A stretch of 5,448 nt of DNA from Blastocatellia bacterium (lineage in GTDB: Bacteria > Acidobacteriota > Blastocatellia > Pyrinomonadales > Pyrinomonadaceae): contig DNND01000075.1 of the NCBI GenBank assembly GCA_003488005.1, positions 1,413 through 6,860 of the forward strand, read 5' to 3'. Below, piece after piece: positions 1 through 5,448 of this stretch. The notes under the pieces were generated by a model, which did no database searches, was not told the DNA's origin, and saw nothing but the letters and a program-made list of their open reading frames with translations. Made by a program: the position numbers and the translations under genes. Position 1 is the stretch's first letter; each line of letters begins with the position of its first letter.

Positions 1-75
1 AGCCTGGGGTGGAGCGAAGCGTAACCCCAGGACAAAGATTGTTAAAAACTCCGAGCGCGCGAAGCGTGCGGCAGC
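1..75 (-). repeat. Composite palindromic repeat element, copy 1
   Basis: Read on the minus strand, this element has a small hairpin (arms 69-64 and 60-55 around a TTC loop), a spacer with five T residues (49-45), and then a 29-bp palindrome at 31-3 with perfect 8-bp ends CCTGGGGT / ACCCCAGG around a GC-rich centre. It aligns nearly end to end, with a one-base length difference before the palindrome, with the element at 106-179, which is in the opposite orientation. It probably continues beyond the left edge. This looks like a dispersed REP/BIME-type intergenic element; the function is unknown. The hairpin plus T-run faces the direction of the upstream operon transcript, so a weak terminator role is possible, but the stem has an A-C mismatch in that strand. 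Confidence 0.7.
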
Positions 76-105
76 TCAAACCCTGTGATTTACTTGTCAT
101 AAACG

Positions 106-179
106 GCTGTCGCCCACTTCGTGGGCTAGTGTTTTTCATTTGAAAGATCCTGGGGTTTCGCTCCGCTTCACCCCAGGCT
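106..179 (+). repeat. Composite palindromic repeat element, copy 2
   Basis: This is the partner of the element at 1-75, inverted relative to it. A perfect 6-bp hairpin GCCCAC-TTC-GTGGGC lies at 112-126, followed by a run of T at 132-136, then the 29-bp palindrome at 149-177 with ends CCTGGGGT and ACCCCAGG. The two copies are separated by 30 bp (76-105), with their small hairpins facing each other. The centres of the palindromes differ in sequence but keep the CGCT-rich character, as expected of a dispersed family whose structure is conserved more than its exact bases. No coding potential is apparent. Confidence 0.7.
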
Positions 180-190
180 TTACGCTCTCG

Positions 191-203
191 CCGCGCTCCG
201 CGG
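191..203. repeat. Short GC stem-loop next to repeat copy 2
   Basis: CCGCG-CTC-CGCGG is a perfect 5-bp stem with a 3-base loop, 13 bases after the large palindrome of copy 2. It probably belongs to the same composite element as a third hairpin. The equivalent part of copy 1 would lie outside the window, so this cannot be confirmed here. Confidence 0.45.
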
Positions 204-241
204 GCTCATTGCAAACGTTTTATCAACTTGTTCAGAGGTTC

Positions 242-278
242 CTTTAGTCTGTAGCGTTTTAGCAGACAGAGACTAAAG
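242..278 (-). terminator. Candidate stem-loop terminator or 3' end element of the ABC operon
   Basis: CTTTAGTCT (242-250) and AGACTAAAG (270-278) form a perfect 9-bp stem with a 19-base loop. On the minus strand it begins 14 bases after the stop codon of the second ATPase, the last gene of the operon. There is no T-run after the stem, so it does not fit a classical intrinsic terminator; it may instead stabilise the 3' end of the message or be another dispersed repeat. The remaining bases at 204-241 show nothing recognisable. Confidence 0.35.
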
Positions 279-292
279 TCTATGCCACTAAT

Positions 293-1315
293 TCAGCCTT
301 CGGAACCGATCAGGTATTGGTAAACCGCGCTCAGGTCGTCGTCGACCGGCGCGATTGACTCAATATTAATTTCGCCCTCGGCGACCACCTCATTCAACAG
401 CAAATAAAAACGATCGGCGTCGCGGGTCCTGACAAACAGACCCATGCGATCGTCGTGAAGCCGCGCTTCGACAACGTGATCTTTATCAAACACCCGTGCT
501 GCCAATTTGGCAGGATTGTCACAGCGAATCAGAATCTGCATCGGGTGTTCTTGCATTTCATCGCGCACGCCGTGCACGTTGCCTTCCGCAACCACGTAAC
601 CGTTGTTCAGCAAAATCACGCGATCGGACATCATGTCCACTTCATGCAGGATGTGGCTGGAGATAATCAGGTGCAGCCCGTCCGCCGCGAGTTTGCGAAA
701 CAGAGCAATCGTTTCCGCGCGAACCATTGGATCCAACCCATTTAATGGCTCGTCGAGAATCATCACCGCCGGCTGATGCGCGATTGCCTGAGCCAGGCGA
801 ATGCGCTGCCGCATGCCTTTGCTGTATGCCCCAACCTTCCGGTCCGCCGCCTCGAGCAAACTGACGCGCTCCAAAGCTACGGTGGCTAGCTGCGCGGCCT
901 TTTTCTTTTCATATCCATGCACCAGCAGAAACGAGTTGATGAATTCCCTGCCCGTCAGCCCGCGCGGAAACGAATCAAACTGGGTGCAGTAACCTAATAG
1001 TTTGAAAAGTCGTTCTGGCTGGTCGGTAGGGATACCGAGAATCGTGATGCGGCCGCGGGTCGGTCGCAGCAAGCCCGTCATCAAGTTCATGAGCGTAGAC
1101 TTGCCGGCGCCATTTGGTCCCACCAGGCTGGTAATGCCCGGCGCGATCTGCAGGTTGACGCGATTCACCCCAAGTATCTCGCCATAGAACTTCGAGACAT
1201 CATCGAACACGATCGTCGAATTCCGGATTTCGGCGTTTGAATTTCGAATTGCGGATTTCGAATTTCGAATTTCGCTTTGATCAACCTCGACGAGTTTTGA
1301 TTTTGTCTCACTCAT
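293..1315 (-). CDS. ABC-2 type transporter ATP-binding protein (second ATPase), with repeat-encoded leader
   Basis: A 340-residue cytoplasmic ATPase that would power the permease encoded just upstream. Visible motifs: aromatic A-loop Y44, Walker A GPNGAGKST (66-74), Q-loop Q112 (YCTQ), signature YSKGMRQ (164-170, a common ABC-2 variant of LSGGQ), Walker B VMILDEP (184-190) with catalytic E189, D-loop NGLDP (192-196) and H-loop H221. All key residues are present, so it should hydrolyse ATP. Residues 240-340 form a C-terminal regulatory-type extension typical of this family. The ABC domain begins near residue 34, so the first 33 residues are extra; residues 15-33 come from a heptanucleotide repeat and show a seven-residue period. 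The ATG at 1315 is the only in-frame ATG before the domain, but it has no clear Shine-Dalgarno sequence. A GTG at codon 36 is possible but falls within the first strand of the domain. The substrate is unknown. Confidence 0.93.
   Translation of the reverse strand: MSETKSKLVEVDQSEIRNSKSAIRNSNAEIRNSTIVFDDVSKFYGEILGVNRVNLQIAPGITSLVGPNGAGKSTLMNLMTGLLRPTRGRITILGIPTDQPERLFKLLGYCTQFDSFPRGLTGREFINSFLLVHGYEKKKAAQLATVALERVSLLEAADRKVGAYSKGMRQRIRLAQAIAHQPAVMILDEPLNGLDPMVRAETIALFRKLAADGLHLIISSHILHEVDMMSDRVILLNNGYVVAEGNVHGVRDEMQEHPMQILIRCDNPAKLAARVFDKDHVVEARLHDDRMGLFVRTRDADRFYLLLNEVVAEGEINIESIAPVDDDLSAVYQYLIGSEG
1218..1273 (-). repeat. GRAATYC heptanucleotide array inside a coding region
   Basis: Eight consecutive 7-base units on the minus strand: GAAATTC, GAAATTC, GAAATCC, GCAATTC, GAAATTC, AAACGCC, GAAATCC, GGAATTC. 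Six or seven fit one consensus and the sixth is degenerate. The array lies wholly inside the second ATPase gene, codons 15-33. Because three heptads equal seven codons, the protein repeats every seven residues. The same family appears in opposite orientation at 1355-1401. Confidence 0.85.
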
Positions 1316-1354
1316 ACAGTTTCAACCGAATACGTCTAACTTTCACTGGCAGAC

Positions 1355-1401
1355 AATTCGAAATCCGAAATCCGAAATCCGCAATTCGCAATCCGAAATT
1401 C
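1355..1401 (+). repeat. GRAATYC heptanucleotide array between permease and second ATPase
   Basis: Read on the plus strand: AATTC, then GAAATCC three times, GCAATTC, GCAATCC and GAAATTC. The array fills more than half of the 84-bp gap and its last unit (1395-1401) contains two bases of the permease stop codon (1400-1402). It is inverted relative to the array at 1218-1273. Over five heptads (1360-1394 against 1239-1273) the two are complementary at 31 of 35 positions, including a perfect 16-base core (1373-1388 with 1245-1260). It resembles the short tandemly repeated heptamer families known from other bacterial phyla. Confidence 0.85.
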
Positions 1402-2314
1402 ATTTGATCACTTCGTATGCTTTGACCTTACGCGAAAGCAGCGCCAGGCAAATCATGCAAATCAACCCCAGGACTAACCAGGAAGCCCAAAGCGGCGGCT
1501 CGTTCATCACAATTTCGCGCGCGACGTTGCCGTCGAAATCCGTTACGTGTCCGCTGGTGCGCACAAATGTTCCAAACAATCCGGCAGAAACATTCTTCAT
1601 CAAGGCGCCGAGACTAATGATGTTTCCCCAACGCGTGAAAAACAGTTGATTGATGACCTCGCCAAAGACCGATGGAATGAAAAAGATTCCCAGCAGCGCG
1701 CCACTCGCTATCACACGCCATTTCACCAGCGCCGAAACCACCTGCGACAATAATGCCAACAGCAAAATCCAAACTACGCTGCCAATGAAAATCGCGCTGG
1801 CCATCCAAAGGTTGGCGACAAACCAGCCGGCGCCTTCGAGATAGGCCTGAAAACAAAACAACAACAACTGCGGTATCCAGGTCATTGCCGACAACAGGAT
1901 TAACAGCACCGACATTTTTCCCAGCACATACTCGGTGCGCGAAAACGGCCGGCACAAGTAAAGCGGCAAGGCATTGTTACGCAGATCGCGAGCTACCAGC
2001 GGCGGTCCAATCAACAGCGTGACAAAGAAGGCAAAGGTGGCTTGCAGGTTGACGAACGTCTGAAAGAAAAACGCATCGATGGGAATAAGCTCGCGAACAT
2101 TGACCCTCATGAGGGCCAATGCGTTCACATTGTGGTGCAGGTAAATCAGAATCGCCTCGACGAGCAGCGGCGCGAAGCAGACAACGAAGAATGCCATGAA
2201 CAATTTCGACTTGAACACGTCGCGAAAAGCATGGCGCGGGATAATCAGGAAGCGGCTCCATTCAGGAGTCAACTTTCCGAGATACTGCTTGTAAGTCTGC
2301 TCATAGACCGCCAT
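1400..2314 (-). CDS. ABC-2 type transporter permease
   Basis: A 304-residue inner-membrane protein, the transmembrane subunit of the transporter. About six hydrophobic segments are visible, near residues 38-59, 90-108, 134-156, 168-190, 200-220 and 276-294, with a cytoplasmic N-terminal stretch of about 35 residues. The block LVARDLRNNALPLYLCRPFS at 106-125, followed by RTEYVLGK, matches the conserved loop seen after the second helix in ABC-2 permeases of the NosY/bacitracin-exporter type. The region between the last two helices (about 225-275) is polar and may be an external loop. The ATG at 2314 lies 14 bp inside the end of the upstream ATPase, with a good ribosome-binding site, which argues for translational coupling. 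It is the only permease in the operon, so a working transporter would need a homodimer. The stop codon overlaps a heptad repeat, so the C-terminus (KAYEVIK) may have been set by that repeat. The substrate is unknown. Confidence 0.92.
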   Translation of the reverse strand: MAVYEQTYKQYLGKLTPEWSRFLIIPRHAFRDVFKSKLFMAFFVVCFAPLLVEAILIYLHHNVNALALMRVNVRELIPIDAFFFQTFVNLQATFAFFVTLLIGPPLVARDLRNNALPLYLCRPFSRTEYVLGKMSVLLILLSAMTWIPQLLLFCFQAYLEGAGWFVANLWMASAIFIGSVVWILLLALLSQVVSALVKWRVIASGALLGIFFIPSVFGEVINQLFFTRWGNIISLGALMKNVSAGLFGTFVRTSGHVTDFDGNVAREIVMNEPPLWASWLVLGLICMICLALLSRKVKAYEVIK

Positions 2315-3284
2315 GCCCGTTCTCCATCGCTTTTAAGAAAATGTCTTCCAACGAATCGCGCTTATAACTCAAGCGCCGGATTTGAATATTCTGCTGCCCG
2401 GCAATGCGATAAAGATCGCGCACTTCAACGCCGTCCGGCAGGACAACCTTGACGCGCGTCTCGCCGGTGAGCGCGTACTCACAGCCAAGCGCGCCAATTG
2501 CCGCGGCAAACTTGTGCTGATCGCCGCGCGTCTCCAGCATCAGGAACTTGCGATTTGCTTTTCGTTCCTCTTCCAAATTGCAGTAAACCGCCAGGCGCCC
2601 ATCTTTCAGAATCAGAATTTCTTCGCAGCATTCCTCGACGTCGCGCAGCAGATGCGAAGACAAAACGATGTGCGCTTTGCCGCTGTCGCGAATTTCACGA
2701 ACCAGCCGGATCATGCGCGCGCGTGCCGGCGGATCGAGGCCGTTGGTCGGCTCATCGAGAAAAATCAAACGCGGCCCATGAACGATTGCCTGGGCCAACT
2801 TTGCCAGTTGCTTCATGCCCAGCGAATAAGTGTCAAGACTGCGATAACGGGCTTCGCCGAGACCAACGTAAAAAAGCGCCTCATGCGCGCGCTCGAGCGC
2901 CGCTTCGGAAGGCAAGCCCGAAAGTTCGGCCATCAAGCGCACGAAATGCACCGCGCTCATCTTGGCAATAAAGGAATCGCGTTCGGGCATGTAACCAACC
3001 AGCGCGCGGATGTGCTTGGCGTCGGTCGTGATGTCGCGGCCAAAGATGTGCGCGGTGCCTGATGACGGCGGATGAAAACCCAGCAGCGTGTGAATCAGCG
3101 TGGTCTTGCCGGCGCCGTTGGGACCCAACAGACCGATGGCGCGCCCGCGCAGTTCACCTCTTAGGTTCTGCAAAATTGGACGTTTGCCGAAGCGCACGCT
3201 GAGGTCGTTGAGATCTATGACCGGTGCGAAATTGGCAGGATTCCTGATGGCTGTCTGGTCGTGAATGGGTTCGGGTATCGCCAT
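2301..3284 (-). CDS. ABC-2 type transporter ATP-binding protein (first ATPase)
   Basis: A 327-residue cytoplasmic ATPase. Visible motifs: Walker A GPNGAGKTT (54-62), a Q-loop in the form YMPE with E101 where glutamine is usual, signature YSLGMKQ (153-159), Walker B LIFLDEP (173-179) with catalytic E178, D-loop NGLDP (181-185) and H-loop H211. Residues 225-327 form a C-terminal extension ending in the family-typical SLEDIFLKAM. The glutamate in the Q-loop is found in many ABC-2 export ATPases, so it need not mean loss of function. The start chosen is the ATG at 3284, which leaves 22 residues before the first strand; the frame is open up to 3455, but that part reads through the membrane-protein gene in another frame and has no ABC character. 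No clear ribosome-binding site precedes 3284. It overlaps the upstream gene by 70 bp and the permease by 14 bp. It is clearly different from the second ATPase, suggesting a mixed ATPase pair. Confidence 0.92.
   Translation of the reverse strand: MAIPEPIHDQTAIRNPANFAPVIDLNDLSVRFGKRPILQNLRGELRGRAIGLLGPNGAGKTTLIHTLLGFHPPSSGTAHIFGRDITTDAKHIRALVGYMPERDSFIAKMSAVHFVRLMAELSGLPSEAALERAHEALFYVGLGEARYRSLDTYSLGMKQLAKLAQAIVHGPRLIFLDEPTNGLDPPARARMIRLVREIRDSGKAHIVLSSHLLRDVEECCEEILILKDGRLAVYCNLEEERKANRKFLMLETRGDQHKFAAAIGALGCEYALTGETRVKVVLPDGVEVRDLYRIAGQQNIQIRRLSYKRDSLEDIFLKAMENGHGGL
2320..2325 (-). promoter_or_regulatory. Ribosome-binding site of the permease
   Basis: GGAGAA on the minus strand, with five bases between it and the ATG at 2314. 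It lies within the last codons of the upstream ATPase gene and fixes the permease start. It is the only clear Shine-Dalgarno sequence among the four gene starts visible in the window. Confidence 0.7.
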
Positions 3285-3685
3285 GCTGCTGACTTTATAT
3301 CTCTGTTTTGAAAATTCCAAACAAAACCAAGACCAAAGACTGCGCCCATTAAAACGAATGCGCTGATGAAAGCAAACGCTTCCGTCGCAGCTAAAGTTCT
3401 GCCAATCGCCAGAATTCCGATCAGAAACACCGGCAGATTGATAACGAACGCGCAAGCAAGCGGAAATAAAGCAGCGGGACGGCAGCCACCGAGGCGGTTG
3501 CGCAACCAGAATAGGGAAGGAGCGTAAGCGAGTGAGAAAAGGAGAGCGGTGATTACGAGTGAGACAAGGGTCGCGCCTTTAATATTTGAGACACTCAACG
3601 CCTCGCCTTCAACAAAAACAAAAGCGAGCACGATGATTGAAAGAGCGAGCAGCCACGAGCCTAGCGAGATAAAGGTGAGCTTCAT
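3215..3685 (-). CDS. Small four-helix membrane protein of unknown family
   Basis: A 156-residue hydrophobic protein with no family I can name. Four membrane segments are visible near residues 8-25, 37-57, 71-95 and 104-124, joined by short loops; the loop at 58-70 (FWLRNRLGGCRPA) is basic and probably cytoplasmic. The tail after about residue 126 is polar, and its last 23 codons lie over the start of the first ATPase in a different frame. Such a long same-strand overlap suggests either tight translational coupling or a tail extended by loss of an earlier stop. The ATG at 3685 opens directly into the first helix; the sequence before it (ACCCGCCACCCTCTT) has no Shine-Dalgarno character. Being first in the ABC gene set, it may be an accessory subunit of the transporter, but that is inferred only from position. 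Confidence 0.75.
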   Translation of the reverse strand: MKLTFISLGSWLLALSIIVLAFVFVEGEALSVSNIKGATLVSLVITALLFSLAYAPSLFWLRNRLGGCRPAALFPLACAFVINLPVFLIGILAIGRTLAATEAFAFISAFVLMGAVFGLGFVWNFQNRDIKSAAWRYPNPFTTRQPSGILPISHRS

Positions 3686-3696
3686 AAGAGGGTGGC

Positions 3697-3758
3697 GGGT
3701 GTAGGGTGTAGGGTGCAGGGTGCAGAATCCAACACCCTAAACCCTACACCCTACCCCC
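3697..3758. repeat. GGGTGTA heptad inverted repeat, large intergenic hairpin
   Basis: The left arm (3697-3722) carries GGGTGTA-type heptads and the right arm (3733-3758) their complement, around a 10-base loop (3723-3732). A 14-bp core is perfect (3701-3714 with 3741-3754); the full 26-base arms match at 23 positions. It occupies most of the 80-bp gap between the duplicated protein and the small membrane protein. Each strand also has four G-tracts close enough for a G-quadruplex: plus strand 3697-3720 with regular 4-base loops, minus strand 3758-3735. No T-run follows, so an intrinsic terminator is not supported; an RNA-stabilising, attenuating or merely dispersed-repeat role is possible. Confidence 0.8.
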
Positions 3759-3765
3759 TGGCTTC

Positions 3766-5448
3766 CTACTTTTGTTTCAGGCCCTGCTGCAGGACGTGCT
3801 GAATCTCGAACGAGTTTGGCATTCCGAAAAGGGTTGCCGGACTCAATCCAAACGGTCCACCTTCAGTGTTAGCCGCGAACGTTATGCTGTCGTTCTGTGC
3901 ATAAGCGTACGCGAGTGTCGGTGCCATGTTGGCAGCCATTGTCTTGATCGCCTGTTGCTGTGCCTCGGGCACGGCTGCCGAATTTGCAACTCGATCGGCA
4001 AACGGTTGCACCAGCGGCGCCAGGTTCTGATAAAAGACCGCCGAGAAATTCGCGTTACCATCCGTCGGCAGTCCGGCAGTAAAACGCGCCGAGCGCAACA
4101 AGCTGGAACCCGATTCCTGCGACCGAACCGAGCGCTCGACCATCGCGCGGCTGGGGCCCATCACCACATAACCATTGACGTAGGTGTAATTCACTTCAAC
4201 GCCAAAGTCGGCGGAGCGCAGCGTGTAGTAAGTGCGGCCATTCATGTCGGCGCGGTCCCAGGCCAACCCGGTTTTGCCAAACTTGGCTGCTTCCTTATTG
4301 ACTTCAACGACCAACCGCTCCAGCGTCTGCTGCAAGTGGGCCGAATCGTTCACTTCGAACACCATCTTCCACGATGGTGTCGGCAGAATTGGACCATCGA
4401 TCGCGAAAGCAAATTCGCCACCTAGCGGCGCGGCGATGTCTTTGCGGATGTCCAGACCGTGATCCGCCTGCTGCTGGTCCAGGTTCTTTTTCAGACCCGG
4501 TGAAACTGTTTCCATCACGCCAAGCAGATCGTCAACCAGTCTGACGGGATCCTTGACGACAAAACCTGCAACGACATTCGCATCGGGCGAAATGTATTCC
4601 AGCGAGCCCATCGGTCCCGGCGCTGCCAGCCACGAAGGAATGCCGTGCTGCGCATCGCTGAAAGACAGCGAAGCCCTGGTGTGCGTCTTACCATCGCTCT
4701 GATTTTGATCGAGCACCAGATACTTGACGCTCAAAACGCCGAGCTTGTTCAGCGCTTCCTCATTACGGGCGTCGCGCTCGCCTTTGCTGCGCTCAGCTTT
4801 GGTTTGCGCAATTATCTTCTCGAGATTAGCGGCTACGACCAGACCCGCACCCTGCTGGTAAACCTCAGCAATGCGATTGTGAAACGGGCTGGATGTGAAA
4901 CTGTTTGCGCCTCCGCGCGCCAGAGATTGCAGTTGTTGTAAGTCCGGGCTGGCCGCAAACAAATCATTCTGAATCCAAACAAAAAGCGTCTTGCCTTTTT
5001 CCATTGGAGCAGTGGCGGTCAGCGGATCTTCGACGAACCGGATATCAGGCTTATCGCCAGGCTTGTCGGTTGACTTCGAGTATTTTGCAACCTGTTGTTC
5101 GAGAAACGCGCGGAAGCCGTTGGAGTTTTTCAGCTCCGCGAGCACCACCGGCGCCACTGGCTCATTCTTATCATTCAGCGAAACCGAGACCGCGATCTCT
5201 TCGCCGAGGTAATCGCCAAATTCGCGAATCGAGTTGATGACCTGGTCAACGTTTGGACCATGATGGCCGGACTGTTCCTTGTCCCACCACTCCTTCAACG
5301 CCGCATTCTGGTTGATGCGTTCCTGCATGATGCGGTGCGACTCGACAATCGTGGATGTCAGGTTCGGCAACGCCGCATAAACAATCGTATTTTCCGGCAT
5401 CAAGTCGAGCAGGCGGGTTGAATTGCGCACGCCTGGCTGCGGCACTCG
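3766..5448 (-). CDS. Duplicated-module protein, DUF3352-like (N-terminus outside window)
   Basis: At least 560 residues, with the reading frame open to the right edge. The first possible start in the window is a GTG at 5445, preceded by another sense codon (Arg), so the true start and any signal peptide are probably outside. Numbering from that GTG, there are two related modules, about 14-215 and 284-480. Each begins with a motif like MPENTIVYAALPNL or SPDANVVAGFVV, has a core LGEEIAVSV or LGGEFAFAI, then a helical segment (FRAFLEQQV or LQQTLERLV), a strand pair ending in a residue such as DLFAASPD or GYVVMGPS, and a closing segment with SPFHNRIAEVYQQGAGLVVA or its counterpart at 451-478. This layout resembles DUF3352-type extracytoplasmic proteins of unknown function. 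No catalytic motif is visible. It is rich in Gln, Asn and Ala and has no transmembrane segment in the visible part. The link to the ABC genes downstream is positional only. Confidence 0.85.
   Translation of the reverse strand, partial: RVPQPGVRNSTRLLDLMPENTIVYAALPNLTSTIVESHRIMQERINQNAALKEWWDKEQSGHHGPNVDQVINSIREFGDYLGEEIAVSVSLNDKNEPVAPVVLAELKNSNGFRAFLEQQVAKYSKSTDKPGDKPDIRFVEDPLTATAPMEKGKTLFVWIQNDLFAASPDLQQLQSLARGGANSFTSSPFHNRIAEVYQQGAGLVVAANLEKIIAQTKAERSKGERDARNEEALNKLGVLSVKYLVLDQNQSDGKTHTRASLSFSDAQHGIPSWLAAPGPMGSLEYISPDANVVAGFVVKDPVRLVDDLLGVMETVSPGLKKNLDQQQADHGLDIRKDIAAPLGGEFAFAIDGPILPTPSWKMVFEVNDSAHLQQTLERLVVEVNKEAAKFGKTGLAWDRADMNGRTYYTLRSADFGVEVNYTYVNGYVVMGPSRAMVERSVRSQESGSSLLRSARFTAGLPTDGNANFSAVFYQNLAPLVQPFADRVANSAAVPEAQQQAIKTMAANMAPTLAYAYAQNDSITFAANTEGGPFGLSPATLFGMPNSFEIQHVLQQGLKQK

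Noticed and set aside
112..136. Intrinsic terminator on the plus strand (hairpin plus T5).
   Set aside because: The T-run is 5 bases away from the stem and no plus-strand gene ends here; the same layout in the inverted copy is better explained as part of the repeat element.
1218..1401. CRISPR array.
   Set aside because: The units are 7 bases, directly abutting and without spacers, and the two arrays are in opposite orientation.
2382..3062. Plus-strand open frame of 226 codons opposite the first ATPase.
   Set aside because: It is antisense to a gene with all ABC motifs, and its translation has no recognisable domain or hydrophobic pattern.
3228..3254. Possible further heptad-derived peptide (TAIRNPANF) in the leader of the first ATPase, similar to AIRNS in the second.
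   Set aside because: Only one heptad (GGAATCC) can be recognised at DNA level and no 7-base period is present, so the likeness may be chance.
3285..3455. Longer version of the first ATPase beginning at 3455, adding 57 residues.
   Set aside because: The extra part is rich in Cys, Trp, Arg and Ser with no ABC character and is the shifted frame of the four-helix membrane protein, which has clear helices there.
3772..4425. Plus-strand open frame of 217 codons opposite the duplicated protein.
   Set aside because: Arg-, His- and Cys-rich translation typical of an antisense shadow; the minus-strand frame has a coherent internal duplication.

Overview
The window is a compact block of five genes, all read from the minus strand, so transcription runs from high to low coordinates. 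The host is probably a free-living soil-type bacterium, with Acidobacteriota (Blastocatellia-like) the first guess and Verrucomicrobiota or Planctomycetota as alternatives. That guess rests on the style of the intergenic repeats (CCTGGGGT...ACCCCAGG palindromes, GAAATCC heptads, GGGTGTA heptads) and on the duplicated, DUF3352-like protein. It is an inference, because there is no rRNA or marker gene here.

Layout in transcription order: (1) 5448-3766, the C-terminal part of a large, probably exported protein with two copies of one module, cut by the window edge; (2) an 80-bp gap filled almost entirely by a GGGTGTA-type heptad inverted repeat; (3) 3685-3215, a small four-helix membrane protein of unknown family; (4) 3284-2301, an ABC ATPase that starts 70 bp inside the previous gene; (5) 2314-1400, a six-helix ABC-2 type permease whose start overlaps the ATPase stop by 14 bp; (6) 1315-293, a second, different ABC ATPase, separated from the permease by 84 bp that contain a GAAATCC-type heptad array; (7) 292-1, a non-coding region with a stem-loop just after the last stop and an inverted pair of composite palindromic elements.

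Genes 3 to 6 look like one operon for an ABC-2 type transporter with two non-identical ATPases and a single permease, plus a small membrane partner. The substrate cannot be read from the sequence; export or membrane-associated work is the usual role of this family. The upstream duplicated protein may be co-transcribed, but the large hairpin between them could separate expression.

The most unusual feature is the invasion of gene edges by heptanucleotide repeats. One GRAATYC array overlaps the permease stop codon. A second array of the same family, in the opposite orientation, lies inside the second ATPase gene and encodes a seven-residue periodic leader (EIRNSKS / AIRNSNA / EIRNS). The two arrays are complementary and bracket the ATPase start codon, so the message could fold into a long stem with the start codon in its loop. 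No phage, CRISPR, transposase or defence system is visible.
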